Source of the DNA: Shewanella electrodiphila
Lineage (GTDB): Bacteria > Pseudomonadota > Gammaproteobacteria > Enterobacterales > Shewanellaceae
Reading direction: 5' to 3'
Assembly (NCBI RefSeq): GCF_023283985.1
Contig: NZ_JAKIKU010000001.1
Location: 620,001-684,000, forward strand
Length of the DNA: 64,000 nucleotides
The notes beneath the pieces are model-generated. The model saw nothing but the letters and a program-made list of their open reading frames with translations. It ran no database searches and was not told where the DNA came from. This document shows, one piece after another, positions 53,744 to 62,304 of this stretch (positions are counted from its first letter, which is position 1; the number at the start of each line of letters is the position of its first letter). A program made the position numbers and the translations under genes.

Positions 53744-53890
53744 CTTAGTATTGTTTATTGGCTAACATATTTGTGTGTATTGAAGTGGTAGCACACAGAG
53801 ATTAAGTCATTAAACATTCTATGAGCCATCAGGGTTGCAGCATCAAATGCGTATCGAATGACAGATTATAATTAAATGGAGAGTAAAGCT

Positions 53891-54790
53891 ATGATGCGCA
53901 TGGGTGTTGATCTTGGCGGGACAAAAATTGAATTAGTGGCATTAGCTGAAGATGGTAGCGAATTGTTTCGTAAACGTGTTCCTACCCCGAGAAATTATCC
54001 TGATACCTTAGATGCCATTATTGGTTTAGTAGATGAGGCTGAAGCTGAGACTCAACAAAAAGGCTCGGTTGGCGTTGGGATCCCTGGAGTGGTTTCACCC
54101 TTTACAGGGTTAGTTAAAAACTCAAATTCTACTTGGATTAATGGCCATCCATTAGATAAAGATTTAAGTGCACGTCTTGATAGAGAAGTGCGCATTGCAA
54201 ATGATGCAAACTGTTTTGCTGTATCTGAAGCCGTTGATGGCGCAGCTGCAGGTAAAGGTGTGGTCTTTGGGGTTATTATTGGCACTGGTTGTGGCGGCGG
54301 TTTATCGATAAATGGTCGAGTGCATGCTGGCGGCAATGGTATTGCAGGTGAGTGGGGACATAATCCACTGCCTTGGATGACATCTGATGAATTCAACTCC
54401 ACTTCATGTTTTTGTGGCAATAAAGATTGTATTGAAACCTTTATATCGGGCACGGGTTGGGTGCGAGATTTTCGCCGAGCAGGCGGCGTGGCAGACAGTG
54501 GTATTCAAATTTCACAAATGATGGCAGAAGGTGATCCGTTAGCGACCCAAGCATTTGTTCGCTATATCGACCGTTTAGCACGTTCATTAGCGCATCTGAT
54601 TAATATGTTAGACCCTGATGTGATTGTATTAGGCGGTGGGGTGTCAAATATTGATGCAATCTATACTGAGCTACCAAAAGTGTTACCTAAATACGTAGTC
54701 GGCCGTGAGTGCAACACAATTGTGGTTAAGAATGAATTTGGCGCTTCATCAGGTGTTCGTGGCGCTGCATGGTTGTGGGGCAAAGAGTAA
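53891..54790 (+). CDS. mak: ROK-family fructokinase (Mak-like)
   Basis: This is a 299-aa protein from the ATG at 53891, with GGAGAG 7 nt upstream; the ATG at 53876 overlaps that site. The N-terminal phosphate loop is [15 protein letters not shown], then [14 protein letters not shown] and the catalytic Asp in [12 protein letters not shown]. The zinc motif [17 protein letters not shown] is characteristic of ROK kinases. The whole sequence, including [12 protein letters not shown] and the C-terminal [12 protein letters not shown], follows E. coli Mak closely, so fructose (or glucose) is the expected substrate. It could phosphorylate sugar from the adjacent glucan pathway. A strong terminator follows. 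Confidence 0.9.
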   Translation: MMRMGVDLGGTKIELVALAEDGSELFRKRVPTPRNYPDTLDAIIGLVDEAEAETQQKGSVGVGIPGVVSPFTGLVKNSNSTWINGHPLDKDLSARLDREVRIANDANCFAVSEAVDGAAAGKGVVFGVIIGTGCGGGLSINGRVHAGGNGIAGEWGHNPLPWMTSDEFNSTSCFCGNKDCIETFISGTGWVRDFRRAGGVADSGIQISQMMAEGDPLATQAFVRYIDRLARSLAHLINMLDPDVIVLGGGVSNIDAIYTELPKVLPKYVVGRECNTIVVKNEFGASSGVRGAAWLWGKE

Positions 54791-54845
54791 CGCTTAGTTG
54801 GAACTCATCAATTAATAAGCTTTGCCAGTATAAATAGCTGATATT

Positions 54846-54870
54846 AAGGTGCTCCGTGAGCACCTTTTTT
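54846..54870 (+). terminator. Rho-independent terminator after mak
   Basis: AAGGTGCTC/GAGCACCTT (9-bp perfect stem, 3-nt loop) is followed directly by a T-run. Confidence 0.9.
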
Positions 54871-54987
54871 ATTGGGTTTATTTGCAAAATCTAATTGAAT
54901 ATCGGTAATTTTCGCAATCTGCTGTCGCAAAAGATACAATACAGCTAATTTACTTTAGTCCCTTCTAATTGAGCAGATAAACAGCAG

Positions 54988-55773
54988 ATGAAATTGATGT
55001 TTTGGTTTAAAAAAGGCCTGTCGCAATTTGTAATGCCGGTGCCGTTTATTTTAATTTGTTTATTGTTCGCACTTTTTATTTGGCGTTTTCAGGCTAAAAA
55101 ATTTAAGTCATTTGGCCAGTTATGTTTATTGGTTGGTATATCCTGCTTAATGCTATTTAGTAACTCTTTCATTTCTGCCAACCTCGCGAACAGTTTAGAG
55201 TCAAGATATCCAGTTAACGAGTTACCGTTGACACAAATTAATCATGATGCTTGTTTTGTGATGGTACTGGGATCTGGCCATCGAGATAATAACGCTATCA
55301 GTGCAGTTCAGCAATTATCGGCTACCGCTTTGTCAAGACTTTCTGAGGGCATTAGGCAACTGTCGCTTTCAGATAAACAGTGTACTTTAGTGGTGAGTGG
55401 CTGGAGCGGCGGCTTAACCCCAACACCACATGCCATCATCATGAAACAAGCGGCAATTGAGCTAGGCGTTAACGAAGATAGCATCGTCACTTTCCCTGAT
55501 GCACTTGATACCATCGAAGAAGCACGTTCAATGAAAAGCATTGTTGGTAAAAAACCATTTATTTTAGTGACATCAGCGACCCATATGCCTCGCTCGATGA
55601 TGATTTTTACTGCTAATGAACTCTCACCGGTTGCTGCACCAACTAACTTTTTAAGTTCTCCTGGTTACTGGTGGCGTTTTAGTGCTGGTAACTTGCTTAC
55701 ATCGCAACGCTCCATTCACGAATATATCGGTATTTTATGGATAAAAGTCAAAGGGTTAGTTGCCAATGTCTAA
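54988..55773 (+). CDS. ElyC/SanA/YdcF (DUF218) family envelope protein
   Basis: This 261-aa protein has two N-terminal spans (about 14-33 and 42-62), then the DUF218 domain: CFVMVLGSGHRD (about 89-100), LSEGIRQLSL, CTLVVSGWSG (about 130-139) and FILVTSATHMPRSMMIF (about 190-206), in ElyC layout. ElyC is involved in peptidoglycan precursor and envelope homeostasis in E. coli; the reaction remains unclear. AGATAAACAGCAG precedes the ATG. Its stop overlaps the start of the next gene by 8 bp, so the two are translationally coupled. Confidence 0.85.
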   Translation: MKLMFWFKKGLSQFVMPVPFILICLLFALFIWRFQAKKFKSFGQLCLLVGISCLMLFSNSFISANLANSLESRYPVNELPLTQINHDACFVMVLGSGHRDNNAISAVQQLSATALSRLSEGIRQLSLSDKQCTLVVSGWSGGLTPTPHAIIMKQAAIELGVNEDSIVTFPDALDTIEEARSMKSIVGKKPFILVTSATHMPRSMMIFTANELSPVAAPTNFLSSPGYWWRFSAGNLLTSQRSIHEYIGILWIKVKGLVANV

Positions 55774-56467
55774 TGAAGCAAACCTAGACGATAAAACATT
55801 AGTAATCAGTCCATTTGGCAAACGAAATGGCATCACATTGAGTGTTTTTGGCGCAATAGCGCTGATTATCAGCCTGGTATTGTTTATCAATGCCCAGCAC
55901 CTTTTTGGTATCGGCATTGTGTTATTTGGTTTTGGCAGTGTGAGTTTAATATTAGGGATAGCCAAAGTTAATCAGCCTAAAGCAAGCTTTAAACTGACCG
56001 AGACGGGACTAGATTACTTTCATCAACGTGGCACAGTGCATGTTAGTTGGGACAATATTCAACGTGTTGATGTATCTAGAGTGACACAAAACCTTGAGTT
56101 AATCGAACTGCCTTATATTGGTTTTAAATTAAAGCAAATTAATCCGATTTTAGATTGTATTTCACCGAGGTTGGCAACCGGGTTATTAGGGGAACAACGT
56201 CCGTTATTAATGACAGCTGCGACACAAGATGAAGATTTACAGAGTCTAGAAACGTATCTTGGGGCTGAATTTACCCCATTAGTGGTGAACGGGGATCGCT
56301 ATCGAGGTGTATTAGCGATGTTCGGGCATCGTTGTCAAACCCTAGAAAGTCATTTGGGGTTTCATCTGTATATTTCGATCGATAGTCTTGATAGACCACC
56401 CGCAGAGTTCGTTGAGCTACTTCGCGAGTGGCAGCAAGTGTATTTTATCAATACAAACGATAACTAA
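55766..56467 (+). CDS. DUF2982 family membrane protein
   Basis: This is a 233-aa protein from the ATG at 55766, which overlaps the end of the ElyC-like gene. Two membrane spans (about 24-42 and 48-67) are followed by a cytoplasmic domain with FKLTETGLDYFHQRGTVHVSWDNIQRVDV, reminiscent of a PH-like fold, and RYRGVLAMFGHRCQTLE. It resembles the DUF2982 family seen mainly in Shewanella and relatives. No function is known. Coupling to the DUF218 gene suggests an envelope-related role. Confidence 0.78.
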   Translation: MSNEANLDDKTLVISPFGKRNGITLSVFGAIALIISLVLFINAQHLFGIGIVLFGFGSVSLILGIAKVNQPKASFKLTETGLDYFHQRGTVHVSWDNIQRVDVSRVTQNLELIELPYIGFKLKQINPILDCISPRLATGLLGEQRPLLMTAATQDEDLQSLETYLGAEFTPLVVNGDRYRGVLAMFGHRCQTLESHLGFHLYISIDSLDRPPAEFVELLREWQQVYFINTNDN

Positions 56468-56489
56468 ATTATTAGTTTTTAGCTGTCAG

Positions 56490-56921
56490 TTACGCGTTAA
56501 CTGCTGACAGCTGAGGGTTATCAGTTGATTTATCAGCTTCTGGGCTAACCACTTTTTCATTAAGCAAGCTCTTGTATTCTAGGCTTTCGTCATAGGCCTT
56601 ACGGTAGCCAATAAACTGCCCATTATCTAATATTTCCATACGTTTACTGTACACTTCACCGTCAAAGGTTCCCGTGTTAGTAATCGAAAGCTTCTCACAA
56701 GTTATATTGCCATTTATTAAGCCTGAAACGGTGGCTTCAACACAGACTACGCCACCTGTAATCACGCCAGAAGGTTCTACAGTTACATTGCCTGATGCAC
56801 GAATTTCACCATTGATTTTACCCGCGATGAGTACATCTCCAGCGACTTTAATATTACCCGTTAATTCACAATCATTAGCGATGAAACTTAAGTTACTGGT
56901 AGGGCTTTTTTTACTAAACAT
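56490..56921 (-). CDS. Bactofilin (polymer-forming cytoskeletal protein)
   Basis: This is a 143-aa protein from the ATG at 56921, with AGAGAG about 7 nt upstream; the longer frame starts at a TTG with no site. The core (about 12-115) is a right-handed beta-helix of short repeats: LSFIANDCELTGNIKVAGDVLIAGKINGEI, GNVTVEPSGVITGGVVCVEATVSGLINGNI. That is the bactofilin/DUF583 pattern. These proteins self-assemble at the membrane and help shape cells or place envelope enzymes. No M23 peptidase gene, a frequent partner, is adjacent. Confidence 0.9.
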   Translation of the reverse strand: MFSKKSPTSNLSFIANDCELTGNIKVAGDVLIAGKINGEIRASGNVTVEPSGVITGGVVCVEATVSGLINGNITCEKLSITNTGTFDGEVYSKRMEILDNGQFIGYRKAYDESLEYKSLLNEKVVSPEADKSTDNPQLSAVNA

Positions 56922-57080
56922 GTAGGCTCTCTTTTTTCGCAAATTAGTCCACTATACATAAGCGACCGAAATGGCTTTATTATAAAAATTAACATTAATA
57001 TAACGGCAAATAAAATCAAAAAAAACCATTATATTTTGACGACACTGACTTTTTCTGACGCTGCTCAGTAGAAATCACCA

Positions 57081-57575
57081 TTAATCGCCGATTTTTGACT
57101 CATTGATACTAATTGACACTGATGGACAAGGCGAAACACAAGCGCCGCATCCAGTACAAGCTTCAGTATCAATAATTGGTTTTGGTACCTGGCCAACCGC
57201 CATCTTAAAACTAATCGCTCCTGGGTCGCATGCATCTTTACAGCTTTGACACCAAACCCCTTTATAGGTCAAACAAGAGTCATTAATAGTCGCTTTAATC
57301 GTCCATGGTTGCTCTTGAGCTAGGTCAAAAATGGGCTCTTTACACACAGTGGCACACTGCTGACAAAAGGTGCATTCTTCTTCAGTAAATTTGATTTCCG
57401 GAAAACCGCCGTCGCCTTTAACTAATACCTTGGTCTCGCATGCGTCGATGCAGGCATTACAGCGGGTGCACTCATCGGTAAATTCAATATCAGACTTTAC
57501 CCAAGGTGGTCTTTGCGCATCAAATTTTTTACGACGAAATAAGTTTCTGCGACTGTGATTAATTGATTGGCTCAT
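57081..57575 (-). CDS. napF: Ferredoxin-type protein NapF
   Basis: This 164-aa cytoplasmic iron-sulfur protein has a basic N-terminus (NHSRRNLFRRKKFDAQRPPW) and four cysteine clusters: CTRCNACIDACETKV, CTFCQQCATVCKEPI, the irregular CLTYKGVWCQSCKDACDP, and CTGCGACVSPCPSVS. That arrangement is NapF, a maturation or electron-transfer factor for periplasmic nitrate reductase NapA. No other nap gene is in the window. CGGAAG precedes the ATG. It lies 35 bp downstream of galE on the same strand. Confidence 0.88.
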   Translation of the reverse strand: MSQSINHSRRNLFRRKKFDAQRPPWVKSDIEFTDECTRCNACIDACETKVLVKGDGGFPEIKFTEEECTFCQQCATVCKEPIFDLAQEQPWTIKATINDSCLTYKGVWCQSCKDACDPGAISFKMAVGQVPKPIIDTEACTGCGACVSPCPSVSISINESKIGD

Positions 57576-57610
57576 ATTTCTTCCGGTAACACAAAATAGA
57601 TTAAGTTAGG

Positions 57611-58624
57611 CTAATCGTTATAACCATTAGGGTTCTTAGATTGCCACAACCAACTGCTTTCAACCATTGATTCAAGCGTGTGCAATGGTTGCCAGTCTAA
57701 TTCTTCATAAGCAAGGCTTGCATCGGCAAAATATGCAGCAAGATCGCCATCACGGCGTGGGGCAAAACGATAGGGGATCTGTTTACCGCTGACCAGTTCA
57801 AACGCTTTAATGATTTCGATAACACTGTAGCCCCTTCCTGTGCCTAAGTTATAGGTCACTATGCCAGGTTGCTCTGATAACTTTTGTAACGCTTGTAAAT
57901 GACCTTGAGCTAAATCAACGACATGAATGTAATCGCGAATTCCGGTGCCATCTGGCGTTAGATAATCATTACCGAATATTTTTAGCTCAGGGATATTCCC
58001 CACAGCAACTTGGCAGATAAATGGCATCAAATTATTGGGTATATCAGCTGGATCTTCACCAATTAAACCACTTTGATGGGCGCCAACCGGGTTAAAGTAT
58101 CTCAGTACGGCAATATTCCACTGATTATCGGCCACCTGTAAGTCTCGTAACAGTTGTTCAACCATTAATTTTGACTGCCCATAAGGATTGGTTGCACCTG
58201 TGCTGAAGTCTTCACGAATAGGTAAACCTTCAGGGATGCCATAAACGGTCGCGGACGAACTGAACACCAGCTGTTTTACGTTATGCTCAGCCATCACCTG
58301 ACATAAAATAATGGTGCCAGTGACATTGGTTTCGTAATACTGCAGAGGCTTAATAACAGACTCACCTACAGCTTTAAGACCTGCAAAATGAATCACTGAT
58401 TCAATAGGGTGATCGGTAAAAATCTTATGTAATAGGGCTTTATTAAGCACACTGCCTTGGTAAAAAACACAGGCTTTACCAGTTATGGTTTCGATACGCT
58501 CAAGGGCGTTAACGTTGGCGTTCGATAGATTATCTACGATAATGACTTGCTGATCGGCATTCAAAAGTTCAACAACAGTATGGCTTCCTATGTACCCAGC
58601 ACCGCCTGTAACTAAAATTGCCAT
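57611..58624 (-). CDS. galE: UDP-glucose 4-epimerase
   Basis: This 337-aa protein has the NAD-binding GGAGYIGSHTVVELL (about 7-21), FAGLKAVGESV, SSATVYG, and the catalytic YGQSK (about 149-153). Further GalE signatures are LRYFNPVGAHQSGLIGEDP and GTGIRDYIHVVDLAQGH. The length is exactly that of GalE. It interconverts UDP-glucose and UDP-galactose, supplying precursors for surface polysaccharides and galactose use. AAGGAAAG precedes the ATG. Confidence 0.95.
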   Translation of the reverse strand: MAILVTGGAGYIGSHTVVELLNADQQVIIVDNLSNANVNALERIETITGKACVFYQGSVLNKALLHKIFTDHPIESVIHFAGLKAVGESVIKPLQYYETNVTGTIILCQVMAEHNVKQLVFSSSATVYGIPEGLPIREDFSTGATNPYGQSKLMVEQLLRDLQVADNQWNIAVLRYFNPVGAHQSGLIGEDPADIPNNLMPFICQVAVGNIPELKIFGNDYLTPDGTGIRDYIHVVDLAQGHLQALQKLSEQPGIVTYNLGTGRGYSVIEIIKAFELVSGKQIPYRFAPRRDGDLAAYFADASLAYEELDWQPLHTLESMVESSWLWQSKNPNGYND

Positions 58625-58800
58625 GGTCTTTCCTTAACGCTGTCGTACGACAAACTATTCGATTGAATTATACAATTAAACTTATTGTACTGAAGTTATC
58701 GAGCTGAATATAACATTTGTTGTCTTTTATCTATTTTAGCGTCTCAGCTAGAAGCTAAAGCAAAATGCCAACAAAGTGATTTTGAAGTTGGTGTCTCGTT

Positions 58801-58818
58801 TGTCAAACATTAACTACA
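58801..58818. promoter_or_regulatory. Weak TyrR box upstream of phhA
   Basis: TGTCAA-N6-ACTACA against the TGTAAA-N6-TTTACA consensus: nine of twelve defined bases match. It is centred 65 bp upstream of the stronger box. Confidence 0.4.
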
Positions 58819-58865
58819 TTTTAGTTTATTGATTTTAAAAGAGTAATTTTATAATTATGGTAACT

Positions 58866-58883
58866 TGTAGTGAATAGTTTACG
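58866..58883. promoter_or_regulatory. TyrR box upstream of phhA
   Basis: TGTAGT-N6-TTTACG matches nine of twelve consensus positions including both TGTA and TTTAC. It lies about 100 bp before the phhA start and would let TyrR activate phhA in response to phenylalanine or tyrosine. Confidence 0.5.
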
Positions 58884-58985
58884 TTTATTGCTACCACATG
58901 GACCAAGAATAAACCCTGAGGTTGTTAACAAATTTGAAACCTTAGCACACTATGAAGGGAGAGCAGTTTACGTAAAGTGAAACTT

Positions 58986-59783
58986 ATGAGCAAAGCAACA
59001 AACTATACCGCTAAGATCCCTGACAATCAGGGCTATATTCAATACACAGATGAAGAACATGATGTATGGCATCAACTGTATCAGCGACAAGCCATCAATA
59101 TGCCTGGCCGCGCTTGTGATGCCTACATGCAAGGATTGGATGCTTTGGCTATGCCAAGCAACCGAGTGCCACAATTAAAAGAAATCGATAAGGTGCTACT
59201 TGAGGCAACTGGCTGGACAACGGCTGGCGTGCCTGCACTTATTTCATTTGGAAAGTTCTTTGAGCTGTTGGCAAATAAACAATTCCCAGTGGCGACATTC
59301 ATTCGCACTAAGGAAGAGTTTGATTACTTACAAGAGCCTGATATTTTTCATGAAATCTTTGGTCATTGCCCATTATTAACCAACCCTTCATTTGCGCGTT
59401 TTTCGCATATTTATGGTCAATTAGGGTTAGCTGCGACAAAAGAAGAGAGAGTCTTTTTAGCGAGACTTTATTGGTTCACTGTAGAGTTTGGCTTAGTAAA
59501 AGGTGCAGATGGCGAATTGAATATTTACGGCGGCGGCATTTTAAGCTCTCCCGGTGAGACCTTATATGCATTAAGCGATGAACCTGAGCGTAAGCCATTT
59601 GATCTGATTGAAGTGCTAAGAACGCCATATCGCATCGATATCATGCAGCCTGTTTATTACGTTATCGACAGTGTTGATTATCTTGATGAAATTGCCAAGA
59701 TGGATATTATGGCAGCCGTGACTGAAGCACGTAAGTTGGGACTGCTTGAACCCAAATTTGCACCCAAAACCATTGCCAGTTAA
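58986..59783 (+). CDS. phhA: Phenylalanine 4-monooxygenase
   Basis: This is a 265-aa protein from the ATG at 58986; an in-frame GTG nine bases earlier is possible, and the ribosome-binding site is weak for both. It is of bacterial monomeric PAH size. Iron ligands His122 and His127 in [12 protein letters not shown] and Glu167 in WFTVEFGLV are present, as are [15 protein letters not shown] and [15 protein letters not shown]. It converts phenylalanine to tyrosine using tetrahydropterin, whose recycling enzyme PhhB is encoded 50 bp downstream. It is the first step of the catabolic pathway that ends with the genes at 62-64 kb. Confidence 0.96.
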   Translation: MSKATNYTAKIPDNQGYIQYTDEEHDVWHQLYQRQAINMPGRACDAYMQGLDALAMPSNRVPQLKEIDKVLLEATGWTTAGVPALISFGKFFELLANKQFPVATFIRTKEEFDYLQEPDIFHEIFGHCPLLTNPSFARFSHIYGQLGLAATKEERVFLARLYWFTVEFGLVKGADGELNIYGGGILSSPGETLYALSDEPERKPFDLIEVLRTPYRIDIMQPVYYVIDSVDYLDEIAKMDIMAAVTEARKLGLLEPKFAPKTIAS

Positions 59784-59833
59784 GCGACAGAATTAAATTT
59801 AATAAGAATAAATTACTTTACCCAGGAGTTGTT

Positions 59834-60172
59834 ATGTCTGATTTATCAGAGTTGAAATGTGAAGCTTGCCAAATTGATGCCCCGAAAGTAACTGAGCAAG
59901 AAATGGTTGAGTTCAGTAAAATGGTACCTGAATGGCGTGTTGAAAATCGCGATGGTATTAATCAACTAGAACGCGTGTATAAGTTTAAAAACTTCAAACT
60001 TGCGATGGTATTTACTAATCAATTAGCCGAGCTTGCTGAAGCAGAATTTCATCACCCAGGAATTTTAACTGAATGGGGAAAAGTCACGGTAACGTGGTGG
60101 TCACATTCAATAAAAGGCTTACATAAGAATGATTTCATCATGGCGGCGAAAACAGACCAGTTAATTGGTTAA
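59834..60172 (+). CDS. phhB: 4a-hydroxytetrahydrobiopterin dehydratase
   Basis: This 112-aa protein, full length for the DCoH/PCD family, has the signature [21 protein letters not shown], then [25 protein letters not shown], which includes the E-x-x-H-H-P active-site motif. It dehydrates the 4a-hydroxypterin formed by PhhA. CAGGAG precedes the ATG. It is co-transcribed with phhA and ends before a long palindrome. Confidence 0.96.
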   Translation: MSDLSELKCEACQIDAPKVTEQEMVEFSKMVPEWRVENRDGINQLERVYKFKNFKLAMVFTNQLAELAEAEFHHPGILTEWGKVTVTWWSHSIKGLHKNDFIMAAKTDQLIG

Positions 60173-60192
60173 TTATCTTCATCATGAATTTC

Positions 60193-60218
60193 AGCAGGTT
60201 ACGTTAACGTAACCTGCT
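60193..60218. terminator. 26-bp perfect palindrome between phhB and tyrR
   Basis: AGCAGGTTACGTT and its exact reverse complement meet with no spacer. As RNA it forms a strong hairpin 20 bp after the phhB stop but only ATAATACTT follows, so termination is plausible rather than certain. The centre GTTAAC could also be a protein site. Confidence 0.55.
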
Positions 60219-60245
60219 ATAATACTTCCCCTGTTACAATTCCAC

Positions 60246-60263
60246 TGTAAACAACACTTGCCA
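60246..60263. promoter_or_regulatory. Candidate TyrR box before tyrR
   Basis: TGTAAA-N6-TTGCCA: the left half is perfect and the right half matches four of six. It would fit autoregulation. Confidence 0.35.
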
Positions 60264-60391
60264 CACGCCTCATAACCTTTTAACGTATCGCTCACAAATA
60301 AAGAAGGATGGTATTTCTCATTATTTTTAAATGAGATTTTCATTAATCCTCGTATATTCCAGAAAAAATGACTGATAGGGAATAGTTGTAT

Positions 60392-61933
60392 ATGCGTTTG
60401 GAAGTGAGCTGTTTAGATCGCATCGGCCTTGCGAAAGATATTCTCGAAGTGCTAGAAAATTATGGCATTAACTTAATTGCAATTGATGCCAGTAACCGGG
60501 GATTTCTATACTTACAATTTGCTGAAATCGGTTTCGAAACCTTAAGCGAATTAATGCCTCTTATTCGTAAAGTAGAAAGCGTACATGATGTTCGTACTGT
60601 CTCGTTTATGCCCTCAGAGCAAGAACATTATGCGTTAAAAACCTTATTAAAAACCTTACCTGATTCTGTGTTCTCCATCAACGCTAAAGGACGTATTCGT
60701 ATTGTAAACGAGTCGGCTTTATTGACGTTAAATATGCAAGAACATGAAGTGATTGATGAGTCGTTAAATCATTGGGTGCAAGGATTTAACTTTTCGCGTT
60801 GGTTAACCGAAGCCCCAGTGCTTGCACAAGCTACACGGGTTCAAATTGGTACCAATGAATACTTAGCCGAAATGCTGCCGATTTATCTACCCGATGAAAA
60901 TAATGCCAGCATTCTTGCGGGCGCAGTGGTGTCACTTAAATCTCCAGCAAGAGTCGGTAAGCAATTCAATGCATTACAGAATCAAACCACTGGTTTTGAT
61001 AATGTATTGGCTGTTAGCGATAAAATGAAAGATGTGCTTAAGCAAGCTAAGCGAATGGCGCAACTTGATGCACCGTTACTCATCACTGGTGAAACGGGCA
61101 CAGGTAAAGAGTTAATGGCGAAAGCCAGCCATGATGCCAGCATGCGACGTGAACACCCCTTTATCCCAATTAATTGCGCCGCGCTCCCAGACAGTGTTGC
61201 CGAAGAAGAGTTATTTGGCTTTGTTTCTAATGAAGGCCAAGTCGTTAAACGCGGTTTGTTTGAAGAAGCAAAGGGCGGTACGGTATTTTTAGATGAAATC
61301 GCTGAAATGTCGAAAGCGGCGCAAGTTAAATTACTGCGTCTGTTGCAAGACGGTACATTTAGACGTATCGGCGGTGATGAAGAAGTGCGTGCTGATGTAC
61401 GTATTATTTGTTCAACCCAGAAGAATTTAGCTGAGTTATGTCAATCAGGTGAGTTTAGAGAAGATTTATATTATCGCATTCACGTCTTGAGCTATCACAT
61501 GCCATCTTTGCGTGAGCGTAAAGTCGATGTTATACCGTTAACGGAGATGTTCTTAGAGCATTACAGCCAGCAACTCTCTAGTCCGCTTCGACGTATTTCT
61601 GCCAGTTGTCGTGATTATCTGTTCACTTACGCTTGGCCTGGCAATGTTCGCCAATTAAAAAATGCGATATTTAGAGCTGTTTCAATGTGGGATGGCTCTG
61701 CGGAGTTAACCGTTGAACAATTAAAACTGCCATCTTATGCAGAAGGTTTTGGTTACTTTGACGAAGAGTTCGAAGGCAGTTTAGATCAAGCCATGAAAGA
61801 ATATGAAGCAAGCTTACTAAGGCGCTTATATCCTGCTTACCCAAGTACGCGTCAATTGGCGAAAAAACTGGGGGTTTCCCACACCGCAATTGCTAATAAA
61901 TTACGAGATTACAAAATTACCAAAAAACGATAA
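60392..61933 (+). CDS. tyrR: TyrR, aromatic amino-acid responsive regulator
   Basis: This is a 513-aa protein from the ATG at 60392; the TTG two codons earlier has no better site. The N-terminal ACT domain starts MRLEVSCLDRIGLAKDILEV, as in E. coli TyrR. A PAS-like region lies at about 78-190. The AAA+ domain has Walker A TGETGTGKE (about 232-240) and Walker B GGTVFLDEIAEM. The sigma-54 GAFTGA motif is absent (FGFVSNEGQVVKRGLFEEA instead), as expected for TyrR, which works with sigma-70. A TyrR-type HTH ends the protein (TRQLAKKLGVSHTAIANKLR). It is placed to control phhAB and the downstream genes. Confidence 0.95.
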   Translation: MRLEVSCLDRIGLAKDILEVLENYGINLIAIDASNRGFLYLQFAEIGFETLSELMPLIRKVESVHDVRTVSFMPSEQEHYALKTLLKTLPDSVFSINAKGRIRIVNESALLTLNMQEHEVIDESLNHWVQGFNFSRWLTEAPVLAQATRVQIGTNEYLAEMLPIYLPDENNASILAGAVVSLKSPARVGKQFNALQNQTTGFDNVLAVSDKMKDVLKQAKRMAQLDAPLLITGETGTGKELMAKASHDASMRREHPFIPINCAALPDSVAEEELFGFVSNEGQVVKRGLFEEAKGGTVFLDEIAEMSKAAQVKLLRLLQDGTFRRIGGDEEVRADVRIICSTQKNLAELCQSGEFREDLYYRIHVLSYHMPSLRERKVDVIPLTEMFLEHYSQQLSSPLRRISASCRDYLFTYAWPGNVRQLKNAIFRAVSMWDGSAELTVEQLKLPSYAEGFGYFDEEFEGSLDQAMKEYEASLLRRLYPAYPSTRQLAKKLGVSHTAIANKLRDYKITKKR

Positions 61934-61988
61934 TTAGCGGTAAAGGTCAATGTGTAGAAACTGAGACTCAAATCTTGTGTAACGATTT

Positions 61989-62011
61989 AATGCCAGCAAT
62001 ACGCTGGCATT
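61989..62011 (+). terminator. Terminator after tyrR
   Basis: AATGCCAGC/GCTGGCATT, a 9-bp perfect stem with a 5-nt loop, then GTCGTGTTTTC; 56 bp after the stop. Confidence 0.65.
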
Positions 62012-62060
62012 GTCGTGTTTTCAAGACGTTTATTGCTTTAATTGGCATTATCTTGAGCAA

Positions 62061-62078
62061 TGTATCAAAAGGTTTACA
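62061..62078. promoter_or_regulatory. TyrR box before the fumarylacetoacetase-family gene
   Basis: TGTATC-N6-TTTACA: the right half is perfect and the left half matches four of six. It lies 227 bp before the start. Confidence 0.5.
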
Positions 62079-62101
62079 AAACCTAGGCTACCTTGCAAAA
62101 A

Positions 62102-62117
62102 TGTGATTTGCCTCACG
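62102..62117. promoter_or_regulatory. CRP-like site
   Basis: TGTGA-TTTGCC-TCACG matches the CRP consensus TGTGA-N6-TCACA in nine of ten defined positions. It is next to the TyrR box, so joint control by carbon status and aromatic amino acids is plausible. Confidence 0.5.
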
Positions 62118-62304
62118 CTATATTAATTTGGCTAAGCTTAAGGTATTTCTAGCCTTAAGAAGGCTATTTTTGTTGGTATTAACCTGCGATGTGTATCGGT
62201 TAAAAGTGGAACATAAGCTATGTTTTATTCAGCTACACACTCAGCAGTGATGACAATTTTATTTATTTGATATCAACCTTATTTGTACCTATTTAGGAGT
62301 CAGA

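Larger units (their letters stand above)
58625..58976. other. galE / phhA divergent intergenic region
   Basis: This is 352 bp with no gene. It contains two TyrR-box-like sites (58801-58818 and 58866-58883). A TTTACGTAAA palindrome lies close to the phhA start (58968-58977). Nothing else is recognised. Confidence 0.6.
61934..62304. other. Regulatory region before the fumarylacetoacetase-family gene
   Basis: This is 371 bp without a gene. It has the tyrR terminator, a good TyrR box, a CRP-like site, and TTAAGAAGG repeats near 62150. Nothing else is recognised. Confidence 0.6.

Noticed and set aside
56481..56512. Terminator between the DUF2982 and bactofilin genes
   Set aside because: AGCTGTCAG/CTGACAGCT can pair, but it overlaps the end of the bactofilin coding region and has no T-run on either strand.
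60392..61933. TyrR as a second sigma-54 activator acting on the polysaccharide promoters
   Set aside because: It lacks GAFTGA and has an ACT domain, the marks of a sigma-70-type TyrR.
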